A stretch of DNA of 64,000 nucleotides, taken from Labedella populi (lineage in GTDB: Bacteria; Actinomycetota; Actinomycetes; Actinomycetales; Microbacteriaceae). Under the pieces are notes generated by a model that searched no databases, had not been told where the DNA came from, and saw only the letters and a list, made by a program, of their open reading frames with translations. The translations under genes and the position numbers were made by a program. Shown in pieces: positions 16,643 through 25,669 of this stretch. Numbering within the stretch: position 1 is the first letter of the stretch; every line of letters begins with the position of its first letter. The stretch covers positions 186,001-250,000 of the forward strand of contig NZ_RZNC01000002.1 in NCBI RefSeq assembly GCF_004078655.1. The letters run 5' to 3'.

Positions 16643-17509
16643 TCAGCGGAAGATGATCGTCCGCGCTCCGTCGAGGAGGACGCGGTCCTCGGAGAACCAT
16701 TTCACGGCTTGAGTGAGGGTCCGGCTCTCCTCGTCCTGACCGATGGCGACGAGCTCGGCGGGGGAGCGGGAATGGTCCACGCGAACGACGTTCTGCTCGA
16801 TGATCGGGCCCTCGTCGAGGTCGCTCGTGACGAAATGGGCGGTGGCGCCGATGAGCTTGACGCCGCGAGCGTGTGCCTGGCGGTAGGGATTCGCGCCCTT
16901 GAATCCGGGGAGGAACGAGTGGTGGATGTTGATGGCCTTGCCCGCGAGCAGCTCGCACAACTCGGGAGAGAGGATCTGCATGTAGCGGGCGAGGACGACG
17001 AGCTCGATGTCATGCTCCTCGACGGCGGCGACGATGCGACGCTCGAACGCCGCCTTCTCCTCCGCGTTCGTGACCGGTGCGGACTCGAAGGGCACGCCAT
17101 AGAAGTTCGCGAGGTCACGGAGGGAGCCGTGGTTGGCGAGGACCAGGGGGATGTCGACGGCGAGTTGGCCGGCGCGCTGGCGGAACAGCAGATCGTTGAG
17201 GCAGTGGGCGGCCGTCGAGGCGAGGACGAGTGTCTTGAGGGGACGGCCCACGACATCCAGCCGCCACTGCATCCCGTAGGTGTCGACGACGGGCGCGAGC
17301 GCCGCCGAGAACGCCTCGCGATCGACCGACGACTCGACCTGGAGCCGCATGAAGAAGCGCCCCGTGTCGGCGCTCGAGAACTGCTGGCTCTCGGTGATGT
17401 TGCCGTCGGCCGCGACGACGGCGCCGCTCACGGCGTGCACGATACCGGGCTGGTCGGGGCAGACGATGGAGAGGACCCAGTGGTTGCGGGTCGGAATGGC
17501 GACGTTCAC
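16643..17509 (-). CDS. purU: Formyltetrahydrofolate deformylase
   Basis: 288 residues. An N-terminal ACT domain (about 10-90, VLSIVCPDQPGIVHAVSGAV) is followed by a formyltransferase-fold domain with the catalytic INIHHSFLPGFKGANPYRQA (Asn and His) and GATAHFVTSDLDEGPIIEQ (Asp). PurU hydrolyses 10-formyl-THF to formate and THF, balancing one-carbon units with purine synthesis. Together with glyA and folD at 30.7-32.9 kb it puts three folate enzymes in this window, although they are not linked in one operon. It diverges from the MFS gene. Confidence 0.92.
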   Translation of the reverse strand: MNVAIPTRNHWVLSIVCPDQPGIVHAVSGAVVAADGNITESQQFSSADTGRFFMRLQVESSVDREAFSAALAPVVDTYGMQWRLDVVGRPLKTLVLASTAAHCLNDLLFRQRAGQLAVDIPLVLANHGSLRDLANFYGVPFESAPVTNAEEKAAFERRIVAAVEEHDIELVVLARYMQILSPELCELLAGKAINIHHSFLPGFKGANPYRQAHARGVKLIGATAHFVTSDLDEGPIIEQNVVRVDHSRSPAELVAIGQDEESRTLTQAVKWFSEDRVLLDGARTIIFR

Positions 17510-17730
17510 CGTCCTAGGGTATTGCCACCCGGTGCGATAAACTGCCCGTGGTCGTGAGGTCCGCTCCGGCCCTGGGCGCGCACATCGGCGCGCAGCCGAA
17601 CTCCGCTCGCGAGCGTGTCGCCCGAGTCGAGTGAACGCCGACGATCCCGTCTCCCGATGATGCTCGAGTCCGTCCTCCTCGCGCCGTGCGGTCGTCCGCC
17701 CGCGAGCTCCTCGATTGTGTGTGCGCTGCC

Positions 17731-18960
17731 ATGACCCTGTCCCCCGACCGTTCCCTGCCCGCGACCGGGCCGATCGCCTCCCCTGCCCGCTTCCCCTGGT
17801 GGGGGATGATCGCGCTGTCCGTGGCGACGTTCCTCTCCGTGACGAGCGAGATGATGCCGACGGGGCTCCTGCCGCAGATGAGTGCCGATCTCGGCGTGAC
17901 TCCTGCAGCGGTGGGGCTGCTCGTGACGGTCTTCGCCTTCACCGTCGTCGTCTCGAGCGCACCCCTCACCGCGCTGACGCTGCGGATCCCGCGGAAGCCG
18001 TTCCTCCTCGGTGTCATCGCCGTCCTCGGATTCTCGAACCTCCTCACGGCGCTCGCTCCCGACTACTCGCTCGTCGTCGCGAGCCGGATCCTCGGCGGAG
18101 TGGCGCACGGTCTGTTCTGGGCGACGGTGCCGGCGTACGCCGCTCGCCTGGTCTCCCCGGCACTCATCGCTCGCGCCGTCTCGATCACCATCGCCGGGGG
18201 AACCCTCGCGTTCGTCCTCGGAGTGCCGCTCGGGACGGCGCTCGGCGCCGCGATCGGCTGGCGCTGGGGCTTCGCGGCCGTGGCGGGCGCCTTCGCGGTC
18301 GGTGTCGTGGCCGTCGGGATCCTCCTGCCCGCCGTCCCGCCGGTGGACCGTCGGCCGCCCGAGCGGGGGGTGAGCGGCCGACGGTCCGTCGACCCGTCGA
18401 CCCTCCCGGTCGCGCTCGTGTGCATCACGACGGCGATCGCCATGATCGGCCACTACGCGCTCTACACGTTCATCGCCCCCTTCCTCGTCGAACGGATCGG
18501 CGTGCCGACGGCCTGGTTCAGCGTCGTGCTCTTCGCGTACGGCGTCGCGGGCGCTATCGGTCTCGTGCTGACGGGAACCGTCTTCGCCCGCCGTCCGGGC
18601 GCAGGGCTCGTGGTCGCACTCGCCGGCTCCGCCGTCTTCGTCTCGATCGCGTCGCTCTCCTCCGGCAGCGTCGTGGTCGCGATCGTCGCCGTGATCCTCT
18701 GGGGGATCGCGTTCGGCATGATCCCACCCCTGCTGCAGACGCGCGTCCTGCAATTCGCGAGTCCTCGAATCCGCGACACCGCCGCGGCGTTCTACACGAC
18801 CGCCTTCAATGTCGGAATCGGGGGTGGTGCGCTCGTCGGCGCCTGGCTTCTCGACAATGGCGGCCTCGGATCCCTGCCCCCGACGCAGATCGTGCTCATG
18901 ACGCTGAGCGCCGTCATCGTCTTCCTCGTGGGACGCCGCGCCGCGCGATCCGCCGGGTGA
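17731..18960 (+). CDS. MFS transporter (DHA1-like efflux permease)
   Basis: 409 residues, 12 predicted membrane helices. The ATG at 17731 is preferred over an upstream frame because the first helix (WWGMIALSVATFLSVTSEMMPTGLLP) then starts after a short polar leader. The motif GFSNLLTALAPDYSLVVASRILGGVAHGLFWATVPAYAARL is typical of the AraJ/YdhP/sugar-efflux and chloramphenicol-resistance branch of DHA1. Substrate unknown. It diverges from purU over a 220-bp gap with no obvious strong promoter. Confidence 0.88.
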   Translation: MTLSPDRSLPATGPIASPARFPWWGMIALSVATFLSVTSEMMPTGLLPQMSADLGVTPAAVGLLVTVFAFTVVVSSAPLTALTLRIPRKPFLLGVIAVLGFSNLLTALAPDYSLVVASRILGGVAHGLFWATVPAYAARLVSPALIARAVSITIAGGTLAFVLGVPLGTALGAAIGWRWGFAAVAGAFAVGVVAVGILLPAVPPVDRRPPERGVSGRRSVDPSTLPVALVCITTAIAMIGHYALYTFIAPFLVERIGVPTAWFSVVLFAYGVAGAIGLVLTGTVFARRPGAGLVVALAGSAVFVSIASLSSGSVVVAIVAVILWGIAFGMIPPLLQTRVLQFASPRIRDTAAAFYTTAFNVGIGGGALVGAWLLDNGGLGSLPPTQIVLMTLSAVIVFLVGRRAARSAG

Positions 18961-19011
18961 TGGAAGCACCGAACGTACGGTCGGTGAGCGCCCGGGCGCG
19001 GACTCTCGTCC

Positions 19012-21558
19012 TCATGCCTCTTGAGCAGGGGATTCCGGCGTCGTAACTGCGCCCGCCCTGCCGGCGTCGGTGCCGTCGGGCCCTGTCGATCCCATGGACA
19101 CGTTCGGGAGAGGCGCTCCATCGGTCGGCTCGGTCTCGGTCGGCGCGGTCAATTCGATCTCGGTGGGCTCGGTTTCGGTGGGCTCTGTTTTGGTGGGCTC
19201 GGGGTTGATCCACTCGGGGTCGATCCGCTCGGGGGTGTCGGCCGCCGGAGCGACCGGTGCGGATTCGTCGTCGGCCCGAACATCGTCCGCTTCGCCTGAC
19301 TGCCCGGCCGCGGCTTCAGCCGTCGACGATTCACGGGTGAGGGCCGCGTCCGACGGAGATCCTCGGCGGTCGTCGACAGACGGTTGGACAGCCGGTGCGA
19401 CGGGAGCCAGGACGACTGTGACCCGGATGGAGCGGGAGGGCGCTTCGAGCTCGAGGCCGCCCTGCTCCCCGTAGGACACCTCAACGGTGTGCTCACCCAG
19501 GCCGAAGCTCGTCCAGTCGGTGATCCACTCGCACGCGACGTCACCGCTCCCGGTCGCGATGTCACAGAGGAACGCGGGAACCCCGTCGATCCGCCCGTGG
19601 ATCTGAGTGCCGGGGATCGCCTCGAGCTCGATGCTCAGATCGAATGCCGACACGGTGGCGCCGTCCGTCGGCGACACGATCGTCGGAGGAGCCGCGAGGT
19701 GCACGGGCTCCGTGCGCTCCTCCACGACACCCGTCGGGGTGGTCTGGCGGATCGTCACGGTGCTGGAGCCCACCGGTGTGTCCATCAGCATCGGTGAAGA
19801 CCACCGACCCCGGTCATCGGCGAGTGTCTCCGCAAGAATCCGACCGTCCCGCAAGAACGTCACGGTTGCTCCGGGCACGGCCACTCCCGAGACGATCGGG
19901 TACAGCTGGCCGTATCCGCCCTGGTCGAACGTGTACGCGAGGGGTTGCGACGGCTTCTCGGGCTCCTGTGGTTCTTGTGGTTCCTCGGGCTGCTGCGGTT
20001 CCTCGGGCTGCTGCGGTTCCTCGGGCTGCTGCGGTTCCTCGGGCTGCTGCGGGTCGACGGGCTGCTGCGGCTGGGTCGGGGGAAGAGGCGCCGGCTGGGA
20101 CGCGGGTGGGGAGACCGGCGCGCTCGTCGGCGTCGGACCCCGTACGGGATCGGGCTCCGTCGCTTCCGGAACCGGCGCGGTCTCCGTGCTCTCGGGAGCA
20201 GGAGGCGTCGGGATGGTCGTGGGCCCGGGCTGAGGCGTGGACGGGGCCTCGGATTCCTGCGCGGATTCCGCCACGACGATGTTCGTGGGCGTCGGAGCGA
20301 CGAAGGTCGGCCCGAGGGCGAGGGTCGCCGCTACGGCTGACGCCGCGACGAGGGCGATCGCTCCGGAGACGAGCCCCGTCGTCACGATCCCCGCGGACGC
20401 GGCGCCCGCCGTCGCGCCGGCGCTCGTCGCGGCTCCGGCCGAGGCCACACCAGCCGATGTCGTCGCGCCCGCCCCCGACCCTGCCGCGCCGGTCGCAACC
20501 CCTCCGGATCCCGCTCCCGCCGACACGAGCGACGCGACGACCGACGGGTCGATGCCCGCGCCGATTCCCATGCCGTGGCCGCCGAGGACGGCGGCGGGCA
20601 TGGCTGCCGTGGCGACAGCGGTGTGGGCGCCCGTCTGCATCCAGGCCAGGTAACCCGTGGCTCCAGCGGTCCCGGCCGCGAGAGGAAGCAGGACGAGAGC
20701 GATGCGCGAGCCGACCTCTCGAGCCTCGGCGGCGACGATGGTACACCGGGCGCAGGAGTCGAGATGGGCTTCGAGCTTGGCGGCGTCGCGCTTGCCGAGC
20801 GAACCGCGGGTGTAGGTGCCGATGCGCTCGATCGTCCAGCGATGCTCGGAGTCCTCCGGAACCGCCGCGATGTGGGCCTGGATCCAGGCCTGACGTAGGC
20901 CCTCGCGTGCTCGATACGCGAGCGCTGCGACAGCGTTGGGCTTCATCGCGAGGAGCGGAGCGACCTGTTGGGGTGTCATCCGCTCGACCTCGCAGTACCA
21001 CAGCACCTCCTGCCACCGGGTCGGAAGACTCCGGAAGGCCGTAGCGGTGAGGCTCCGATCGAGAGCCGCCATGGTCTCCTCGTCGCGCGAGGCCGGGTCC
21101 TCGAACGACTCGAGCGTGTCGATGGACGCTTCACGCCGGGCGCGCCCCCACGCGGAGGCGGTGTTGCGGACGGTCGTGAACAGGTAGGGACGGAACGCGC
21201 CGGTCGGCCCTCCGCCCTTCTGCAACGCCTGATAGATCTTCGCGAACGACTCCTGGACGAGATCATCCGGATCGAGTGACGAGGTGAACGAGCGCGCGAC
21301 GGTGCGGGCGGCTCGGGAATGCCGGCGCCACAACTCGCCGTAAGCCGCTCCGTCGCCCGCTCGAGTGAACATGATCAGATCGGCGTCCGACGCGTCGTCC
21401 CATCCGGACGGCGGTGAAGAGGACGGGACTCCGCCCTGGCTCGCCAGGGGATCGCTGGGGCGGGTGTTCGGCTCGGCGCTCTCGTCGTGCACGGCTTCTC
21501 CGGTTTCGCTGGGGGTGTGATGGCTTCGAGTTGAGAGATGCACGGAGACGTGGTTCAT
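19012..21558 (-). CDS. ECF sigma factor fused to zinc-finger anti-sigma segment, membrane anchor and extracellular Ig-like domain
   Basis: 848 residues from the ATG at 21558. Order: polar N-terminus (1-55); sigma region 2 (about 57-140, with DPDDLVQESFAKIYQ); sigma region 4 (about 165-230, LPTRWQEVLWYCEVERMTPQQVAPLLAMKPNAVAAL); a ZAS-type zinc finger H265-x3-C269-x2-C272; a hydrophobic segment (about 285-307); a long Gly/Ala/Ser tract; a second strong membrane helix (about 390-416); an extracellular Pro/Thr/Glu-rich stalk with PQQPEE repeats (503-533); a beta-rich Ig-like region (about 540-720); and a Thr/Glu-rich tail. Actinobacterial ECF groups with C-terminal zinc-finger/TM/extracellular extensions are known. 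This would be a one-piece receptor holding its own sigma at the membrane. Release probably needs proteolysis; targets are unknown. Confidence 0.85.
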   Translation of the reverse strand: MNHVSVHLSTRSHHTPSETGEAVHDESAEPNTRPSDPLASQGGVPSSSPPSGWDDASDADLIMFTRAGDGAAYGELWRRHSRAARTVARSFTSSLDPDDLVQESFAKIYQALQKGGGPTGAFRPYLFTTVRNTASAWGRARREASIDTLESFEDPASRDEETMAALDRSLTATAFRSLPTRWQEVLWYCEVERMTPQQVAPLLAMKPNAVAALAYRAREGLRQAWIQAHIAAVPEDSEHRWTIERIGTYTRGSLGKRDAAKLEAHLDSCARCTIVAAEAREVGSRIALVLLPLAAGTAGATGYLAWMQTGAHTAVATAAMPAAVLGGHGMGIGAGIDPSVVASLVSAGAGSGGVATGAAGSGAGATTSAGVASAGAATSAGATAGAASAGIVTTGLVSGAIALVAASAVAATLALGPTFVAPTPTNIVVAESAQESEAPSTPQPGPTTIPTPPAPESTETAPVPEATEPDPVRGPTPTSAPVSPPASQPAPLPPTQPQQPVDPQQPEEPQQPEEPQQPEEPQQPEEPQEPQEPEKPSQPLAYTFDQGGYGQLYPIVSGVAVPGATVTFLRDGRILAETLADDRGRWSSPMLMDTPVGSSTVTIRQTTPTGVVEERTEPVHLAAPPTIVSPTDGATVSAFDLSIELEAIPGTQIHGRIDGVPAFLCDIATGSGDVACEWITDWTSFGLGEHTVEVSYGEQGGLELEAPSRSIRVTVVLAPVAPAVQPSVDDRRGSPSDAALTRESSTAEAAAGQSGEADDVRADDESAPVAPAADTPERIDPEWINPEPTKTEPTETEPTEIELTAPTETEPTDGAPLPNVSMGSTGPDGTDAGRAGAVTTPESPAQEA
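19981..20070. repeat. 18-bp tandem repeat encoding the PQQPEE stalk
   Basis: Four perfect 18-bp copies (TTCCTCGGGCTGCTGCGG on the plus strand) run from 19981 to 20052 and are followed by one variant copy to 20070. They encode the Pro-Gln-Gln-Pro-Glu-Glu stalk of the membrane sigma protein. Unit length is a multiple of three, so copy-number changes would alter stalk length without breaking the frame. Confidence 0.9.
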
Positions 21559-22076
21559 GACGCCTCTTCGTGATCTTCCTCTCCTGCGTCTCCGTCGTGG
21601 GGGGCCCCGTGTGATCTGTGGAGAACCCGTCGGAACGAGCAGGGAACGATTTTCGCGAAGCGGCGTCATGATCCGCTGCGACGCGGCTCTCTCACCATGA
21701 CATCGCCATTGCACCTCCGCTCCCGCGGGTGCGGGCGATGGCCGTCGTTGAGTTCGTGCATTCGCGACGACGGTTGCCGGCACCATTCGGCCTCGCCGGC
21801 ACAGACACCTGCGCAGTCCCTGTCGGGGACGCAGGACCCGGGCCTCGGGGACGCGATCAGCGGAGGCGCGGTTCACGCCGGGTGCGGACTCGGGGGAGTC
21901 CGCACCCGCACTCTCCGTCGCCATCGCCGCGAGAGCCCCGCATCGAGCGAGCATGCGCGTCGATACGCATGCCGCCTCGGGCATGCAGGGGTCCCCGGCG
22001 CTGCATCCACGACGACGTGCCGCAAACGGCTGATAGATTAATAGGGACAGAGGCCGACCACCCCCCGGGAGACCCC
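21559..22076. other. 518-bp divergent intergenic region with two hairpins
   Basis: This gap lies between the sigma-fusion gene and the Mrp operon. A perfect 13-bp stem (21879-21891 with 21896-21908, arms CGGGTGCGGACTC, loop GGGG) and a 7-bp stem (GCATGCG 21951-21957, CGCATGC 21966-21972) lie on the Mrp side. Neither is followed by a U-run. No conserved riboswitch core is recognisable to me, and I see no gene. The first hairpin could be a leader structure or a bidirectional terminator. Promoters for both flanking units must lie here. Confidence 0.55.
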
Positions 22077-25000
22077 ATGGCGATCATGACGGTGCTCTTC
22101 GCTGCGCTGTCCTTCGCCGCCCCACTCCTCGTCCGACTCCTCGGACGCCGCGCGTTCCTCCTGCTGGCGCTCGTGCCCCTCGCCGCCTTCGTGCACACCC
22201 TCGCCTACACCGGTCTCATCGCCGAAGCCGACGGCGCTGCGACCGAGTCGTGGGTGTGGATATCGCAACTCGACCTGGCCCTCGCGTTCCGGATGGACGC
22301 CCTCGCATGGCTGCTCGCGCTCGTCGTGACGGGGGTCGGCGCGCTGGTCCTCCTGTACTGCGCGTCGTACTTCGACGACGACGAGCCCTCCCTTGGGAGG
22401 TTCGCGGGTCTGCTGCTCGGCTTCGCCGGAACAATGTACGGTCTCGTGACGTCCGACGACGTCATGGTCATGTTCATGTACTGGGAGATCACGAGCGTGC
22501 TGTCGTATCTCCTCATCGGCCACTACACCGGACGGAAGGAGAGCAGGGGAGCGGCGCTCCAGGCCCTCCTCGTCACGACCCTCGGTGGCCTCGTCATGCT
22601 CGTGGGCGTGGTCATGCTGAGCGTGGACGCCGGGACGACCCGCATCTCGGAACTCATCGCCGCTCCCCACGAGGGTGTGCTCCCGGCCGTCGCGATCGTC
22701 CTCGTCCTCGTCGGGGCGATGTCGAAGTCGGCCATCGTCCCCTTCCACTTCTGGCTTCCCGCCGCCATGGCGGCACCGACCCCCGTGAGCGCGTACCTCC
22801 ATGCCGCCGCGATGGTGAAGGCGGGAATCTACCTCGTTGCGCGGTTCGCCCCCGGGTTCGCCGACTCGCCCGCCTGGACCCCCGTCGTCGTCGGCTTCGG
22901 GGTGCTGACGATGCTCGTCGGGGCATGGAGGTCGCTCCGTCAGTACGATCTCAAGCTGGTCCTGGCGTACGGGACCGTCAGCCAACTCGGGTTCCTCTTC
23001 GTGATCGTCGGGTTCGGAACACGTGACGCGGCGCTGGCCGGTGCGGCGATGCTTCTCGCGCATGCGATCTACAAGGCGGGGCTCTTCCTCACGGTCGGCA
23101 TCATCGATCATCGGACCGGAACTCGCGACTGGCGGAGGCTGTCCGGTCTCGGCCGGGCGATGCCGGTCCTCGCGGTCGCGGCCGCATTGTCGACGGCGTC
23201 GATGGCGGGGGTCATCCCGCTCATCGGGTTCGTCGGCAAGGAGGCCGTTTTCACCGCCTTCATCGAGGAGGGGCTCCACGGAGATCTCTGGGCGTGGATC
23301 GCCCTCGTCGGAACGGCCGTCGGTTCGGTCCTCACGGTCGCGTACAGTGCGCGGTTCCTCTGGGGGGCCTTCGCCCGGAGGTCGACGACGGAACCCGTGT
23401 CCGTCCATGCGGACAGCGGAGCCATCGTCGCGGCTCCGCTCCTTCTCGCCATCGCCGGCATCGTCCTCGGGATCGGGGTGCCGCTCATCGATCCGCTCCT
23501 CGCCGCCTACGCCGACACCCTGGGTGACGGGGAGTACCACCTCGCACTCTGGCACGGACTCGAGCCGGCGCTCTTCCTCTCGACGGTCGTCATCGCCCTC
23601 GGGGTCGTGCTCTTCGCGGCTCGGCGAGCGGTCGCCCGCGCGCAGTCGACGGTGCCGTCCCTCATCGACGCGTCGCGGGGTTACTGGACGACCGTGAACG
23701 CCGTCGACCGCGCCGCGGCGCACCTCACGCTCTTCGCGCAGCGCGGAGGACTGCCCCAGTACCTCATGACGATCGTCGTCGTGTTCGTGATCGCCGTGGG
23801 CGGGACGCTCCTGCTGACCGGGACGTGGCCGACCGACATCCGGCTGTTCGACTATCCCCTCCAGGTCGTGATCGCCGCGTGCATGATCGTCGCCTCGATC
23901 GTGGCCGCGCGGGCGCGGCAGCGGATGACGGCCGTCCTGCTCGCGGGCGTCACAGGCTTCGGGCTCGTCGCACTGTTCGCCCTGCACGGCGCTCCGGACC
24001 TTGCGCTCACCCAGGCGCTCGTCGAGCTCGCGACGATCGTGACCTTCATCCTCGTCTTGCGTCGTCTGCCGCAAGCCATCGCTCAGCACAACAAACCCGT
24101 CCGGAAGGTGCGGCGGGCGGTCATCGGCGTCCTCTTCGGAGTCTCGATTTCGGTCGCCGCTGCGGTCGCCCTGTCCGCTCGTGAAGCGGAGAGCATCGCG
24201 ACGGAGCTGCCTCGGCTGTCCTTCGAGGAGGGGCACGGCCGCAACATCGTGAACGTCATGCTCGTCGACATCCGTGCCTGGGACACGATGAACGAGATCG
24301 CGGTGCTCGTCGTCGTCGCCACCGGCATCGCGAGTCTGCTCTTCGTGTCGGGCCGCTCGGGCACGCCGCAGCGATTGCCCGGAGCGCGACGACAGCGCGC
24401 GAACCGGCGGGCCGTGCCCGCCGACGTGCGCGCGTCGACGGGGCTCAGCGCTCGAGAAGAGTCGCCCGCCACGATCGCGAGCGAGGACGCTTCGGCCGCC
24501 GAGGAGGCGCACGACGACACGGGCTCTCATCCGCAGTTGTCCGAGGCCGAGGCCCACGAGCCCTCCGCCGCCCACACCGCGACCCCCGAGGAACGACTCG
24601 CGTCGGGCGCGCGGCAGTCCTGGCTCCTCGCGGGTCGCACGATCCGGGACGAGAACCGTTCGCTCCTGCTCGAGGTCCTCGTCCGGCTGCTGTTCCACCC
24701 CGCGATCGTGGTGTCGGTCTTCCTGCTCTTCACGGGCCACAACACGCCGGGCGGCGGATTCGCCGGGGGTCTGCTCGCAGGGCTGGCCCTCGTGGCACGC
24801 TACCTCGCGGGCGGCCGATATGAACTCGCCGAGGCCGTTCCGATCGACGCCGGGAAGCTCCTCGGCTCCGGCATCCTCCTCGCGGTGGGGACGGCGACCG
24901 GCTCGTTGCTCTTCGGCGCCGACGCGCTCACGTCCGCTTATCTCGAGGCCGACGTGCCGGTCCTCGGACACCTCTCGATCGGAACCTCGACGATCTTCGA

Positions 25001-25142
25001 CCTCGGTGTCTACCTCGTCGTCGTGGGACTGACGGTCGACATCCTCCGGAGTCTCGGCGGCGAGATCGATCGGCAGCAGGAGGACGCCGAGCTCGATCCC
25101 GACGCCCACGACGACTTCTCGACGGTGGGGGCGGGTCGATGA
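22077..25142 (+). CDS. mrpA: Mrp Na+/H+ antiporter subunit A with fused subunit B
   Basis: 1021 residues from the ATG at 22077. The N-terminal 650 residues form the NuoL/ND5-like proton channel (about 14-16 helices, with MYWEITSVLSYLLIGHY and KSAIVPFHFWLPAAMAAPTPVSAYLHAA). MrpA C-terminal helices follow with HGAPDLALTQALVELATIVTFILVLRRLP. A charged linker of about 85 residues (roughly 765-850) leads to an MrpB domain with LLFTGHNTPGGGFAGGLLAG. A-B fusion is common in actinobacteria. It starts a six-gene operon that covers all seven Mrp subunits and exports Na+ (or K+) using the proton gradient for pH and salt tolerance. Confidence 0.93.
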   Translation: MAIMTVLFAALSFAAPLLVRLLGRRAFLLLALVPLAAFVHTLAYTGLIAEADGAATESWVWISQLDLALAFRMDALAWLLALVVTGVGALVLLYCASYFDDDEPSLGRFAGLLLGFAGTMYGLVTSDDVMVMFMYWEITSVLSYLLIGHYTGRKESRGAALQALLVTTLGGLVMLVGVVMLSVDAGTTRISELIAAPHEGVLPAVAIVLVLVGAMSKSAIVPFHFWLPAAMAAPTPVSAYLHAAAMVKAGIYLVARFAPGFADSPAWTPVVVGFGVLTMLVGAWRSLRQYDLKLVLAYGTVSQLGFLFVIVGFGTRDAALAGAAMLLAHAIYKAGLFLTVGIIDHRTGTRDWRRLSGLGRAMPVLAVAAALSTASMAGVIPLIGFVGKEAVFTAFIEEGLHGDLWAWIALVGTAVGSVLTVAYSARFLWGAFARRSTTEPVSVHADSGAIVAAPLLLAIAGIVLGIGVPLIDPLLAAYADTLGDGEYHLALWHGLEPALFLSTVVIALGVVLFAARRAVARAQSTVPSLIDASRGYWTTVNAVDRAAAHLTLFAQRGGLPQYLMTIVVVFVIAVGGTLLLTGTWPTDIRLFDYPLQVVIAACMIVASIVAARARQRMTAVLLAGVTGFGLVALFALHGAPDLALTQALVELATIVTFILVLRRLPQAIAQHNKPVRKVRRAVIGVLFGVSISVAAAVALSAREAESIATELPRLSFEEGHGRNIVNVMLVDIRAWDTMNEIAVLVVVATGIASLLFVSGRSGTPQRLPGARRQRANRRAVPADVRASTGLSAREESPATIASEDASAAEEAHDDTGSHPQLSEAEAHEPSAAHTATPEERLASGARQSWLLAGRTIRDENRSLLLEVLVRLLFHPAIVVSVFLLFTGHNTPGGGFAGGLLAGLALVARYLAGGRYELAEAVPIDAGKLLGSGILLAVGTATGSLLFGADALTSAYLEADVPVLGHLSIGTSTIFDLGVYLVVVGLTVDILRSLGGEIDRQQEDAELDPDAHDDFSTVGAGR

Positions 25143-25669
25143 GCGCGTCCCTCACCCTCGTCGTCCTCATGGGGGCGATGTACGCCGTCGGGATCTACGT
25201 GATGCTCGAGCGCAGCCTGACCCGTGTGCTCATCGGCTTCCTTCTCGTCGGCAACGCGACCAACATCCTCATCTTCCTCATGAGCGGAGGCAACGGGTCG
25301 CCACCGCTCGTGACCGGAACGGAGGCGGACGACTCGATGGTCGATCCCGTCCCGCAAGTGCTCATGTTGACCGCCATCGTCATCAACTTCGGGATCACGG
25401 CCTTCCTCCTCGCGCTCATCTACCGCTCCTGGTGGCTGGCACAACTGGGCGAGGAGGGGGACACCCTTCCCGACGAGCACGAGGGCGAGACGGAGGCCGA
25501 GACCGAGTCGAGCTTCGACCCTCTCGACCTCGACGACGCCGCCGTCCAGGAGGTGCTGCGGGCGAGCGACGAGCGACCCGGCGACGACGAGTCCTCGGCG
25601 CCCGGCGGCTCGCACCGCACGACACCGAACGACAGGACGCACGATACGACCGGGGAGGACCGCGGATGA
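25139..25669 (+). CDS. mrpC: Mrp antiporter subunit C
   Basis: 176 residues, overlapping mrpA by ATGA. The first 110 residues are a NuoK-like three-helix protein (GIYVMLERSLTRVLIGFLLVGNATNILIFLMSGG, then LMLTAIVINFGITAFLLALIYRSW). The remaining tail of about 65 residues is acidic and disordered (DEHEGETEAETES and onward), longer than in most MrpC proteins and probably cytoplasmic. Confidence 0.92.
   Translation: MSASLTLVVLMGAMYAVGIYVMLERSLTRVLIGFLLVGNATNILIFLMSGGNGSPPLVTGTEADDSMVDPVPQVLMLTAIVINFGITAFLLALIYRSWWLAQLGEEGDTLPDEHEGETEAETESSFDPLDLDDAAVQEVLRASDERPGDDESSAPGGSHRTTPNDRTHDTTGEDRG

Noticed and set aside
21951-21972. GCATGCG/CGCATGC dyad as a regulator site
   Set aside because: A 7-bp dyad in GC-rich DNA is weak evidence on its own; kept only as part of the intergenic description.
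21559-21984. N-terminal extension of the sigma-fusion protein by about 140 residues
   Set aside because: The extra residues are Arg/Pro-rich without a domain, and the ATG at 21558 directly precedes normal sigma sequence.
22038-25109. A minus-strand open frame of about 1023 codons antisense to mrpA
   Set aside because: Highly charged low-complexity product typical of antisense reading of a membrane protein gene in GC-rich DNA.
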